Shown here: positions 18,798 to 27,107 of the stretch, one piece after another
How positions within the stretch are numbered: the first letter of the stretch is position 1
How the letters are laid out: the number at the start of each line of letters is the position of its first letter
Made by a program: the position numbers and the translations under genes
Assembly (NCBI GenBank): GCA_052139695.1
Contig: JBKQWF010000320.1
Span: forward strand, 1 to 64,000
DNA: 64,000 bases
Source: PLGF01 sp052139695
GTDB lineage: Bacteria > Verrucomicrobiota > Verrucomicrobiia > Limisphaerales > Palsa-1400
Direction: 5' to 3'
The notes under the pieces: model-generated
The model's database searches: none
What the model was told of the DNA's origin: nothing
The model's input: only the letters and a program-made list of their open reading frames with translations

Positions 18798-19523
18798 ATG
18801 AGCATCAATACTGAGCCAAGGATGAAAGAGATATTCTCGAAACAACGGTGGGCCGGCTACTGGCGCGAACTCAAGTCGCTGGTTTTAATCGTCCTCATTC
18901 TGACGGCGGTGCGCTCGGCCATCGCGGATTGGAACGACGTGCCTTCCAGGTCGATGAACCCGACGATTGTCGAGGGAGACCGGGTGTTTGTCAACAAAGT
19001 GGCGTATGACTTGAAAGTGCCGTTTACCACCTGGCATCTGGCGGAATGGAGCAACCCCAAAAGGGGCGACATCGTGGTGTTTTTTTCGCCGGCTGATGGG
19101 ATTCGGCTGGTCAAAAGGGTCATCGGCTTGCCCGGCGACCGGTTGGAAATGGTCAATGACAGGCTTTATATCAATGGCCGCGCCGCGCAATATGAGCCGG
19201 TCTCCAGCAGCGTTGGGCGCGATGTCCCTGCCTCGACCCATGGGCCGCGTCTTTTCGCGCTGGAAAAGGCCCCGGAAAGCCCCAGCCACGCTGTGACCCT
19301 CTTGCCGTTGGCGCAGGCACGCAAGTCGTTTCGTCCGATCACCATTCCCGAGGGGGAATATTTCATGATGGGGGACAATCGGGATGATAGTTATGATTCG
19401 CGCTACTGGGGCCCGGTGAAGCGGGACCGCATCGTGGGGCGCGCTTTGCTGGTGGTCATGTCGGTGGACCGGAAGCATTATTTCAAGCCGCGCTGGGACC
19501 GATTTTTTACAGAATTATTTTGA
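18798..19523 (+). CDS. lepB: Signal peptidase I
   Basis: Signal peptidase I cleaves signal peptides from exported proteins. The 241-residue protein has one N-terminal membrane helix (about residues 27-43), the catalytic Ser52 in SRSMNPT and the general-base Lys106 in RLVKRVIGLPGD. GEYFMMGDNRDDSYDSRYWG forms the conserved box near the C-terminus. A Ser-rich insertion near residues 137-165 is not part of the core. The listed start is an ATG; Met9 is also possible. Confidence 0.95.
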   Translation: MSINTEPRMKEIFSKQRWAGYWRELKSLVLIVLILTAVRSAIADWNDVPSRSMNPTIVEGDRVFVNKVAYDLKVPFTTWHLAEWSNPKRGDIVVFFSPADGIRLVKRVIGLPGDRLEMVNDRLYINGRAAQYEPVSSSVGRDVPASTHGPRLFALEKAPESPSHAVTLLPLAQARKSFRPITIPEGEYFMMGDNRDDSYDSRYWGPVKRDRIVGRALLVVMSVDRKHYFKPRWDRFFTELF

Positions 19524-19532
19524 CATTTCGGC

Positions 19533-20588
19533 TTAGACGCTGGCGGGCAGGCCTGGGTTGACGCGCACCGGTTCAGTTCGTGGAGCCAGGCTGAAAGAAC
19601 GGGCTTTTTCACGGATAATGACTTCGCAACGGGCAATTTCCTCGCGGCGCTGCCGCAGGTAGTCCGCGGCCATGGCCTGCAAATCGTCGATATTGTAAAG
19701 ATAGACATTATCCAGAAAATGGACCGCCGGATCAATGTCGCGCGGCACGGCGATGTCAATTAGAAGAAGCGGCCGGTTTTTGCGCAATTTCATGAGCGGC
19801 CCCAGGCGGGCGGCATCGAGAATGTAATGGGGAGCGGAGGTGCTGCTGATGAGGATGTCAATGGAGGCGAAAGCCGCCGCCCAATCCTCGAAGCGCACGG
19901 CCTGGCCGTTCAATTCCCGGGCCAGTTCCGCCGCGCGCTCATAGGAGCGGTTGGAAACGAGAAGGCTGCGGGCGCCACGACTGAGGAGGGCGCGCGCGGT
20001 TTTCTCGCTCGTTTCGCCGGCTCCCACGACCATGACCGGATGATCGCCCAAAGAACTGAATAACTTTTCGGCCAACTCCACCGCGACGGAGCCGACGGAA
20101 ACGCTGCCACGCTGAATGTTGGTCTGGCTGCGAATGTGTTTGGCGACATTGAAAGCTTTCTGAAAGGCTTTGTTCAGGTGAAGGGCAGTGTGCTCGCCGT
20201 CGAGCGCGGTTTGGTAGGCCTTCTTCAATTGACCCAGGATCTCCGTTTCGCCCAGGATCATGGAATCCAGGCCGGAAGCGACTTTGAACAAATGCTCGAG
20301 GGCGTCCGTGCCGGCAAAGGAGTAAATCTCCTCTCCAATGGGGTCCTGGTATTGGTGGCTGTCAAGCAAGAATCGGCGCAACTCTGCCGCGGCCTGGCGG
20401 TCGGGCAGATCGGTGGCCGCGTAAATTTCCACGCGATTGCAGGTGGAAAGGATGACGGCCTCGCGGAAGAGGCCCCCGGCGCGCAGCTTGCGCAAAGCCT
20501 CGGGAATGGCCGACTCGGCAAAGGCGAAGCGTTCCCGCACGGTGACGGGAGAGGAACGATGGCTCAAGCCGAGGATGAGCAGAGGCAT
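19533..20588 (-). CDS. hemA: Glutamyl-tRNA reductase lacking the C-terminal dimerisation domain
   Basis: HemA reduces glutamyl-tRNA to glutamate-1-semialdehyde, the first committed step of C5 tetrapyrrole synthesis. The ATG at 20588 gives 351 residues starting LLILGLSHRSSPVTVRE. The catalytic Cys lies in ILSTCNRVEIYA, the NADPH site in MVVGAGETSEKTAR, and DIAVPRDIDP is conserved. Family members usually have about 410-430 residues. This one ends after the start of the spinal helix (EEIARCEVIIREKARSFSL) and lacks the dimerisation domain. The stop lies 9 bases from the convergent lepB stop, so there is no room for a lost 3' end. It follows ccsA by 2 bases, an arrangement like hemX-hemA elsewhere; hemL lies 5 kb away. 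Confidence 0.93.
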   Translation of the reverse strand: MPLLILGLSHRSSPVTVRERFAFAESAIPEALRKLRAGGLFREAVILSTCNRVEIYAATDLPDRQAAAELRRFLLDSHQYQDPIGEEIYSFAGTDALEHLFKVASGLDSMILGETEILGQLKKAYQTALDGEHTALHLNKAFQKAFNVAKHIRSQTNIQRGSVSVGSVAVELAEKLFSSLGDHPVMVVGAGETSEKTARALLSRGARSLLVSNRSYERAAELARELNGQAVRFEDWAAAFASIDILISSTSAPHYILDAARLGPLMKLRKNRPLLLIDIAVPRDIDPAVHFLDNVYLYNIDDLQAMAADYLRQRREEIARCEVIIREKARSFSLAPRTEPVRVNPGLPASV

Positions 20589-20590
20589 GG

Positions 20591-21415
20591 CTAGAATTTG
20601 TGGGAGGGCGAGAGAAGATTGACGCCCCAGAAGGTCAAGAGCACGAAAGTAAATGTGCCGACCGCGCCCCAGGCAAAGCGGCGGCCGGATTGGGCAAACC
20701 GGCCATGGAGGACGAGAAGCACCAGATAAAGGCACCAGACCAGGGCGGACCAGATCATTTTTGGGTCGGAGCCGGGATGCAGCTCGGGCCGTTCATGGAG
20801 GAGGAAAGGGATGAAGGCCAGCCCGGCGGTCAACAAAATGAATCCCGCCCACAGCAGGCGGCTGGTGATCATCTCCAGGCGCTCGATTGGCGGGATAAGG
20901 GAAAAAACGGCGCGCAGCTTGTGAAATTTAAGGTCGTGTTCCTGGGTCAAATACATCACGGCCGCGACGGAACTCAAGCCGAAAGCCCCGTAAGACAGCA
21001 GGGTCAAGGCGGCGTGCAGGCTGATTAAGCCGTTGCCAAATTGCGGCTGGTTCGCGGAGGGCGTGTCTAATCCGGGCATGAGAGCGAAAACGCCGATGGC
21101 GAAGATGACGGGAGCGCTAAAGGCGCCCAAATAGCGCAAACGGGGCCAGAGGCCAAAGACCAAATAGACCGCGACAATGGTCCAATCGACAAAGGTCATC
21201 GCTTCGTAAAGATTATTGACGGGACAGCGATCAAACGTCAGGCCGCGCATCAGCATGGCCTTGAGATGCAAAGCGAATCCTGCCAGGAGCAAGCCGTAAT
21301 TGACGTAGTCATGCCGGCGAAACCCTTTGCGCCAGAGGAAGACAGAATAGACGGTGCTGAGGCCGTAGAAAACCACGGCGAGCAAAAAATAATGGCGATC
21401 CGTCAACCAAGACAC
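20591..21415 (-). CDS. CcsA/HemX-type cytochrome c assembly membrane protein
   Basis: The GTG at 21415 gives 274 residues beginning VSWLTDRHYFLLAVVFYGLS; a TTG at 21529 would overlap the upstream gene by 49 bases and is less likely. About eight membrane helices are predicted. Conserved features are CPVNNLYEAMTFVDW and LISLHAALTLLSYGAFG, with His residues likely to bind heme, as in the cytochrome c assembly (CcsA/HemX) family. It is directly upstream of hemA (2-base gap). In other bacteria HemX homologues in this position adjust GluTR levels or aid heme delivery; either role here is inference. Confidence 0.88.
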   Translation of the reverse strand: MSWLTDRHYFLLAVVFYGLSTVYSVFLWRKGFRRHDYVNYGLLLAGFALHLKAMLMRGLTFDRCPVNNLYEAMTFVDWTIVAVYLVFGLWPRLRYLGAFSAPVIFAIGVFALMPGLDTPSANQPQFGNGLISLHAALTLLSYGAFGLSSVAAVMYLTQEHDLKFHKLRAVFSLIPPIERLEMITSRLLWAGFILLTAGLAFIPFLLHERPELHPGSDPKMIWSALVWCLYLVLLVLHGRFAQSGRRFAWGAVGTFTFVLLTFWGVNLLSPSHKF

Positions 21416-21480
21416 GGGACTAAGGTAATCCGAGCCTTTGTGGCTGCAAGACGGAAGTGCAAGGGTGAATCCGCAAAACC

Positions 21481-22686
21481 CTACGGCAAACCGTCTCTTT
21501 GCTCGCGGGGAATGGGTTCGCCGGAACAAGGATCGACCGTAACAGGGCGCGGATCCTTTTTCTTAGGCCAAAGATAAACTTGGCCATGTGGAAGCTGGTT
21601 GCCGCCCACCTGCACGTTAGCCTGCCATGTCGGAACGTTTTCGATGGGCCGGATATTGTCATCCGATCCGAACCTGAGGGGTGCGCTCCAGAATTGGAAG
21701 TCGTGGCCTTTAACTCCGTCCGGCCGCGATCCCCAGCGGTCGCCCATCCAAATCAAAGCCGGCCCATCCGCGGTGGGAATTGTCGCCACCCATGTCTGTT
21801 GCGCGGCCACGGCGGGATTCCCTTCAGGCACGCGGTTGATGTTTGACCGCTCGGTGAACGGCCCCAGTGGGGACGCGGCGGAATAGACGCGCGCCCCGCT
21901 GCCGGACGGGCAAAAACAGCAGCATAAATCGAATAGCGCATAGTATATCTGCTGGCGCCGGAACAGCACGGGCGCTTCGCAGCCATCGGCCAGGACGGCG
22001 CTGGTTTCGCCGGTTGAAGCAAGATAATCCGGGGTCAATTTTTCCACGCGAATCGCATGTCCCTGGCCGATGACCGTGTAAATAAAATATCCTGTGCCAT
22101 CCTCATCCACGAAAAGGCTGCCATCGCCGGGGTGGTCCCGGGATTGCGAAAGCTGGACGTTGTCATTGGCAATCTGGAACGGGCCAGCCGGCGAATCGCT
22201 CGCGGCCACCCCGTTCTGGCCATCCCACAGTTTTGGGTACCAGTTATACCAAAGGACGTACTTGCGGGTGCGGGGGTTGAAAACGACATAAGGCCGGTAA
22301 TAAACGCCGTCCGGCGGCGACTGGAGCAACTCGCCTTCAAAGGTCCAACGCTGCAAGTCCGGCGAACTGTAAACCCGGAAGCGGTTATTGATGCTGAACC
22401 CCGCAGTCTTCCCGTAGGCTGTCCCGTAGAGATAGTAGCGGCCGGCGAAAAACTGAAGGCAACCATCATGGGCGTCAACGATTTCACCGGCAAGGTCGCG
22501 CCTGGGTTCCACGTTATTGATGACAACAGGCTGAAAATCCTTGGCGCCTGGTGCTGAACCCCGTGGATTTCTCATGGCGCATGAACTCGCAAGAACCACA
22601 AGAAAAGAGACGAATGCAAGCCGCGGGAGACGCAGGATGGGCCGGCCTTTTTTGACTCCGACGGTGGTTAATTTCACGCATTCCAT
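21481..22686 (-). CDS. GH43-like five-bladed beta-propeller lipoprotein
   Basis: The 401-residue protein has a basic N-terminus, a hydrophobic segment and a lipobox-like ASSC (near residue 36), so it is probably an outer-surface lipoprotein. The body resembles glycoside hydrolase family 43/62 propellers: DAHDGCLQFFAGRYYLYGTAYG, FRVYSSPDLQRWTFEG, YYRPYVVFNPRTRKYVLWYN, DGSLFVDEDGTGYFIYT and CEAPVLFRRQQIYYALFD. The Asp, Asp and Glu in these blades are candidates for the catalytic trio. The polysaccharide substrate is unknown. A run LCCCFCPSGSG is unusual for the family. It precedes ccsA by 65 bases without evident functional link. Confidence 0.75.
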   Translation of the reverse strand: MECVKLTTVGVKKGRPILRLPRLAFVSFLVVLASSCAMRNPRGSAPGAKDFQPVVINNVEPRRDLAGEIVDAHDGCLQFFAGRYYLYGTAYGKTAGFSINNRFRVYSSPDLQRWTFEGELLQSPPDGVYYRPYVVFNPRTRKYVLWYNWYPKLWDGQNGVAASDSPAGPFQIANDNVQLSQSRDHPGDGSLFVDEDGTGYFIYTVIGQGHAIRVEKLTPDYLASTGETSAVLADGCEAPVLFRRQQIYYALFDLCCCFCPSGSGARVYSAASPLGPFTERSNINRVPEGNPAVAAQQTWVATIPTADGPALIWMGDRWGSRPDGVKGHDFQFWSAPLRFGSDDNIRPIENVPTWQANVQVGGNQLPHGQVYLWPKKKDPRPVTVDPCSGEPIPREQRDGLP

Positions 22687-22695
22687 ACTAAGAAA

Positions 22696-22770
22696 TGGTG
22701 GGCGATGAGGGATTCGAACCCCCGACCAACAGCGTGTAAAGCTGCTGCGCTACCGCTGCGCTAATCGCCC
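22696..22770 (-). tRNA. tRNA-Val (anticodon TAC)
   Basis: On the minus strand the sequence folds as a full cloverleaf: acceptor GGGCGAT/ATCGCCC, D arm with GCGC pairs around AGCGGTA, anticodon arm GCAGC-TTTACAC-GCTGT with anticodon TAC, and T arm with the TTCGAAT loop. The discriminator A and an encoded CCA end the gene. It sits between the GH43-like gene and trmL, both on the same strand. Confidence 0.96.
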
Positions 22771-22811
22771 GCCAGGAGGACATTCTAAGGGCGCGAAGTG
22801 ACTTGGCCAAT

Positions 22812-23276
22812 TCAAATTTCGCCCGCGAATCCTTGCTGGCGGAGCGCTTCGTAAAGCACCAGCGCGACGCAATTGGAAAGATTTAAAGAGCGCACTTGTG
22901 GGTGAAACATGGGGACCCGCAGCCAGGCGTTCGGATCATGTTCCAGAATGGTCCTCGGCAGTCCCGCCGTTTCCCGGCCGAAGACCAGATAATCATCGGG
23001 GCGATATTCCACCTCCGCATAGTGCCGCGCCCCGTGCGACTCAATCAGCCAAAGGCGCGGGGCGATGGGGAGTTCCTTTTGAAACGCCAGCCAATCGGGC
23101 CAGCGGCGCCAGGTAAGATGCGGCCAATAATCCAAGCCCGCCCGCTTGAGCCGCCGATCGTCCAGTTGAAAGCCAAACGGCTCAATGAGATGCAACACCG
23201 TGCGCGTGGCCGCGCAGAGGCGGGCGACGTTCCCGGTATTGGGCGGGATTTCCGGCTCAACCAGAACCACATTCAC
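22812..23276 (-). CDS. trmL: tRNA (cytidine/uridine-34-2'-O)-methyltransferase, TrmL type
   Basis: TrmL methylates the wobble ribose of certain tRNALeu species. The GTG at 23276, one base after the truA stop, gives 154 residues, normal for TrmL; a longer frame overlaps truA. The three SPOUT motifs are present: EPEIPPNTGNVARLCAAT, YLVFGRETAGLP and VRSLNLSNCVALVLYEAL, which together make the trefoil knot and SAM site. It lies in a compact ruvX-truA-trmL run. Confidence 0.93.
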   Translation of the reverse strand: MNVVLVEPEIPPNTGNVARLCAATRTVLHLIEPFGFQLDDRRLKRAGLDYWPHLTWRRWPDWLAFQKELPIAPRLWLIESHGARHYAEVEYRPDDYLVFGRETAGLPRTILEHDPNAWLRVPMFHPQVRSLNLSNCVALVLYEALRQQGFAGEI

Positions 23277-23277
23277 G

Positions 23278-24021
23278 TCAATAAAATACTTTCCACAAAA
23301 CCAAACCATGCGCCGGCGCTGTCATCCCGGCGGCCCGCCGGTCTTTGCAGGCCAAAATGCGGGGAATCTCGGAGGGCGCGATTTTTCCCTTCCCCACCTG
23401 GACGAGGGTCCCGACAATGCCCCGGCACATCTTGTAAAGAAAGCCGTCCCCCTCGATGAGGAAGATCCATAACGGCCCATGGCGCTTGATCTCGCAGCGC
23501 CGCAAGGTGCGCACGGTGGAACTCATCTCGTAGTTGCGGGTCGCGGCCAGCGATTTGAAATCGTGCCGTCCCAAAAAGAGTTTCGCCGCCGCCCGCATCG
23601 CTGTCAAGTCTAACGGACGCGGGACATGCCAGGCTTGGTGGCGCAGGAGCGGATTCAGGGCCGCTCCCCGCCAGAGAAAGTAGCGGTATTGTTTGCCCCG
23701 GGCGTCAAAGCGCGCGTCGAAATCCGCGCGGCAACGGGTTGCCGCCATGACGCGGACGTCGCGCGGAAGATGGGCGTTGATGGCCAGCGCCGCCCTGGCC
23801 GCGGGCATTTTCATCTCCGCGTCGGGAAATTCCACCTGCGCCACCATGCCCAGCGCGTGGACTCCAGTGTCGGTCCGGCTGGAACTGTGCAAGCGGCTGG
23901 CGCCCGGAAAAATCTTCTTCACAGCTTCCTCCACCCGCTGCTGGACGGCGATGCTATTTTTCTGCGCCTGCCAGCCCGCATAGGCCGCGCCATCGTAGGC
24001 GATAATCAGCTTGAGTTTCAC
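23278..24021 (-). CDS. truA: tRNA pseudouridine(38-40) synthase
   Basis: TruA isomerises uridines 38-40 of the tRNA anticodon arm. The 247-residue protein starts at a GTG that overlaps the ruvX stop by 4 bases. It begins with the family pattern LKLIIAYDGAAYAGWQAQKN and has the catalytic Asp in SSRTDTGVHALG, then FDARFDARGKQYRYF and FLYKMCRGIVGTLV. Length and motifs are standard. Confidence 0.95.
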   Translation of the reverse strand: MKLKLIIAYDGAAYAGWQAQKNSIAVQQRVEEAVKKIFPGASRLHSSSRTDTGVHALGMVAQVEFPDAEMKMPAARAALAINAHLPRDVRVMAATRCRADFDARFDARGKQYRYFLWRGAALNPLLRHQAWHVPRPLDLTAMRAAAKLFLGRHDFKSLAATRNYEMSSTVRTLRRCEIKRHGPLWIFLIEGDGFLYKMCRGIVGTLVQVGKGKIAPSEIPRILACKDRRAAGMTAPAHGLVLWKVFY

Positions 24022-24431
24022 GGACTCGTGCTATCGAGGTAACTTTGCAGCAAAATAGCGGCGGCGGTCTGGTCCACCTTTTCCTTCCGCTGCTGCCGCC
24101 GCATTCCCGTCTCAATGAGAAAGCGATTGGCTTGGACGGAGGTCAAGCGTTCATCCCACGGTTTCACCGGAATGGTCAATACTTCTTGCAACGCGGCCAT
24201 GAATTGCCGCGACCGTTCGGCGGAGGGGCCGTAGGTGCCGTTCATATTTCGCGGAACGCCCACCAGAACTTCCTCCACGTTTTTTTCCGCAATGATCGCT
24301 TGCAGGAGCTCCATCAGCTTGTCCTGCGGCTCCGCGGGCAAAAACTCCAGGGGCCGGGCGATGGTTCGGGTTTCATCGCTCAACGCCAGCCCGATTCGTT
24401 TTGTTCCGTGATCGATCGCCAGGACGCGCAT
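24018..24431 (-). CDS. ruvX: RuvX/YqgF Holliday-junction resolvase-like protein
   Basis: The ATG at 24431 gives 137 residues, the usual YqgF length; upstream in-frame codons add an unlikely 39 residues. It starts with AIDHGTKRIGLALSD, followed by VLVGVPRNMNGTYG, WDERLTSVQA and KEKVDQTAAAILLQSYLD, which carry the RNase H-fold acidic residues. The family acts in 16S rRNA 5'-end maturation in E. coli and has been proposed as a junction resolvase. It heads the ruvX-truA-trmL group. Confidence 0.94.
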   Translation of the reverse strand: MRVLAIDHGTKRIGLALSDETRTIARPLEFLPAEPQDKLMELLQAIIAEKNVEEVLVGVPRNMNGTYGPSAERSRQFMAALQEVLTIPVKPWDERLTSVQANRFLIETGMRRQQRKEKVDQTAAAILLQSYLDSTSP

Positions 24432-24591
24432 ATTACTTTGGGTGCGATATAAACCGCAGGGCAATGTTTTGGCTGGGCGGGCAGTCCCTGTCCGGAGCGG
24501 CGCGCTCGGAGTGACTCGCCCCGCCTTGCCCGACAGTCTTGGCTGCACCTAATCAGCTTGCTTCCAATGCATGGATGAATAACATTCTGCC

Positions 24592-25201
24592 ATGGCTGTC
24601 GCCAAGCCCATTCAGCGGTTAACTGAAGCAGAGTATCTCGCCGCCGAGCGGCCTGCCGAATATAAAAGCAAATTCCTCGATGGCGAAATGTTCGCCATGT
24701 CCGGTGGCACACGCGCGCAGAGTTTAATCGCCACTGGCCGCCGAATTATCCACCCAACTCAAGCGAAGCTCTTGCGTCGTATTCAATTCGGATTTGCGGC
24801 TCAAAGTTCAAGCCGCCGGCCTTTACATTTACCCCGATGTCTCCGTTGCCTGCGGCGAACAAGAATTCGAGGATGAGCAGGACGATGTTTTGCTGAACCC
24901 CGCTGTCATCGTGGAGGTTCTTTCTGAATCCCGCGAAGCTTATGATCGCGATAAAAAGTTTGAGATTTATCGACAAATTCCGTCGTTGTCCGAGTACATC
25001 CTTGTCAGCCAAGTTAAGCCGTATATTGAGCAGTTTATCCGGCAAGCCAGCGGCGAATGGCTCTTGCGGGAGGTGGCGGGCTTAGACGGCAAATTAACCC
25101 TGCCTTCGCTCAAGGTTACAGTGGCTCTCTCTGAAGTGTACGCCAAAGTTAGCTTTGCCCCCGTCTCTGCCTCGGAAAGACCGCCCCGTGCCGCGTCATG
25201 A
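24592..25201 (+). pseudogene. Uma2/DUF820 family endonuclease-like gene with a frameshift
   Basis: The first part (from the ATG at 24592) reads as the Uma2 N-terminus: LTEAEYLAAERPAEYKSKFLDGEMFAMSGGTRAQSLIAT. At about 24736 the frame breaks. Skipping one base restores AAELSTQLK and SDLRLKVQAAGLYIYPDVSVACGE, VIVEVLS and YDRDKKFEIYR down to 25201, covering the remaining PD-(D/E)xK-type catalytic residues. The gene therefore appears complete apart from one +1 (or -2) shift. It may be a recent pseudogene or a sequencing error. Uma2 proteins are abundant putative nucleases of unclear role. It converges on hemL, overlapping by 6 bases. Confidence 0.85.
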
Positions 25202-26485
25202 GCCGAGCGCGCTGAAAACCTGGCGCGCCGCCCGCACCGTTTTCTCGATGTCTTCCGCGGTGTGCGCGGTCGAAAGAAAGCCTGCTTCAAATTGCGACGG
25301 GGCGAGATAAACCCCCTGCTCCAAAATGCCGTGAAAATATTTGGCGAAACGGGCCCGATCACTGTTCATCGCGCCGGCCAGGTTATGCACGGGCGCCTCC
25401 GTAAAATACCCGCAGAACATCGAGCCGATGCGGTTAAACCGCACTGGAATCTTGGCCGCTTGGGCGGCTTCGTTCATTCCTTTTTCCAGCGCCGCGCCAA
25501 GCTGTTCCAATTTGACGTAGGCCTGGCCGTCAGCCAGCTCCTCCAAGGCCGCAATCCCCGCCGCCATGGCCAATGGGTTTCCGCTTAACGTGCCTGCCTG
25601 ATAGACCGGTCCCAGCGGCGCCAGCCGGTCCATGATGTCCGCCCGTCCTCCAAAAGCGCCCACCGGCAGCCCGCCTCCGATGATCTTTCCAAAGCAACTC
25701 AGGTCGGGTTTAATTCCAAAACGTTCCTGCGCGCCGCCGAAGGCCAGGCGAAAACCCGTCATCACCTCATCGAAAATGAGCAAACTTCCATTCTCCTTAG
25801 TGATCTCGCGAAGAAACTCCAAGTATCCCGGCTTGGGCAAATAGAGCCCCGCGTTGCCCGGGACCGGTTCCACGATCAGGCCGGCGATTTGCCCCGCATT
25901 CGCCGCAAAGGCGGCGCGCACCGGCCCAGTTTCATTATAGGGAAGGACGATCGTATGTTGTGTAAACGCCGCGGGCACCCCCGCGCTATCCGGGGTTCCA
26001 AACGTCAACGCCCCCGAACCTGCCTTGACCAACAGCGAATCAACGTGGCCGTGATAACATCCGTCAAACTTGATGATTTTGTCCCGCCCGGTAAACCCCC
26101 GCGCCAAGCGAATGGCCGACATGCAGGCTTCCGTCCCGGAATTGCACATCCGCACCATTTCCACGCTCGGCACGGCCGCGCACACCAGTTTGGCCATTTT
26201 CACTTCCAGCGGATTGGGAATGCCGAAACTGGTCCCCCCCTCCGCCGCGTCTTTGACGGCCTGGACGATCCTGGGTGAAGCGTGCCCCAGAATGGCCGGC
26301 CCCCATGTCCCGACATAGTCGATATACTCGTTGCCATCGACATCAAAAACGTGCGCGCCGCTGGCCCGCTGGGCAAAAAAAGGCTGGCCGCCAACGGCCC
26401 GAAAAGCGCGCACCGGAGAATTCACGCCCCCCGGAATATAGCGCAAGGCCTCCGCAAACAGTTCATCAGATTTCGCTCTCAACAT
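25196..26485 (-). CDS. hemL: Glutamate-1-semialdehyde 2,1-aminomutase
   Basis: HemL converts glutamate-1-semialdehyde to 5-aminolevulinate, the step after HemA. The 429-residue protein has GGVNSPVRAF, CNSGTEACMSAIRLARG, KFDGCYHGHVDSLLVKAGSG, LIFDEVMTGFR and the PLP lysine in FGKIIGGGLPVGAFGG, all standard for HemL. It is followed upstream by a DUF192 gene 5 bases away on the same strand. With hemA 5 kb away, this region covers both C5-pathway enzymes. Confidence 0.97.
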   Translation of the reverse strand: MLRAKSDELFAEALRYIPGGVNSPVRAFRAVGGQPFFAQRASGAHVFDVDGNEYIDYVGTWGPAILGHASPRIVQAVKDAAEGGTSFGIPNPLEVKMAKLVCAAVPSVEMVRMCNSGTEACMSAIRLARGFTGRDKIIKFDGCYHGHVDSLLVKAGSGALTFGTPDSAGVPAAFTQHTIVLPYNETGPVRAAFAANAGQIAGLIVEPVPGNAGLYLPKPGYLEFLREITKENGSLLIFDEVMTGFRLAFGGAQERFGIKPDLSCFGKIIGGGLPVGAFGGRADIMDRLAPLGPVYQAGTLSGNPLAMAAGIAALEELADGQAYVKLEQLGAALEKGMNEAAQAAKIPVRFNRIGSMFCGYFTEAPVHNLAGAMNSDRARFAKYFHGILEQGVYLAPSQFEAGFLSTAHTAEDIEKTVRAARQVFSALGS

Positions 26486-26490
26486 AAGAC

Positions 26491-27018
26491 TTACTGTGCC
26501 GCGGTCCCGCGAATGAAGGTATCCTGCAAGGTTCCGCGTTCTGTGCGCACGAACACACCGGTCCCAACCTGATGGCGCTGGAACCAGCCTTGGTTGACCT
26601 CGAGCACGAACTGAATATCGTCCGAATGGGCGACGACAGAATTGGTGTTTTGCGGCTCCAAATCATGAATTTCCCTAAGCTCCCCTTGTGGATCAATATA
26701 ACCCGCCGAAAGCGGCACAGTGCAGTTCTTCATCCAAAAGGCCACCTGTGACGGCTGGGCAAAAACAAAGATCATTCCGGAGTTTTCATCCAAATTAGTC
26801 CGGAACATCATGCCCGTTTCCACCTGCTCCGGCGTCAGGGCCATCTCCGCCGAAACCTCCGCCGGCCCCAACCACAGCCGGATGGTGGCCAGCCTGCCCT
26901 GGGCGTGAGTGGGATAAGCGTGAACGGAAACCGGACGCTCGGGAACCGGCGCCTCTTTTTTGGCGCAGCCACTCAGCGCGAACATTGCCGCCAGGACCAT
27001 CCACGCAATCGATTTCAT
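26491..27018 (-). CDS. DUF192 family lipoprotein
   Basis: The ATG at 27018 gives 175 residues with a lipoprotein signal ending LSGC (Cys17), followed by AKKEAPVPE. The DUF192 domain fills the rest: EMALTPEQVETGMMFRTNL, GMIFVFAQPSQVAFWMKNC and FVLEVNQGWFQRHQV. DUF192 proteins are small beta-barrel-like proteins of unknown role, often exported. The stop is 5 bases from the hemL start, so the two are likely co-transcribed. Confidence 0.9.
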   Translation of the reverse strand: MKSIAWMVLAAMFALSGCAKKEAPVPERPVSVHAYPTHAQGRLATIRLWLGPAEVSAEMALTPEQVETGMMFRTNLDENSGMIFVFAQPSQVAFWMKNCTVPLSAGYIDPQGELREIHDLEPQNTNSVVAHSDDIQFVLEVNQGWFQRHQVGTGVFVRTERGTLQDTFIRGTAAQ

Positions 27019-27107
27019 ACCGGGAGAATGCAACCGCGGGTCGCCAAATTCAATGAACTATTGCACCCGTGGATGGTTTGCTATATCCCCCGCTGCCCTA
27101 TATACTT

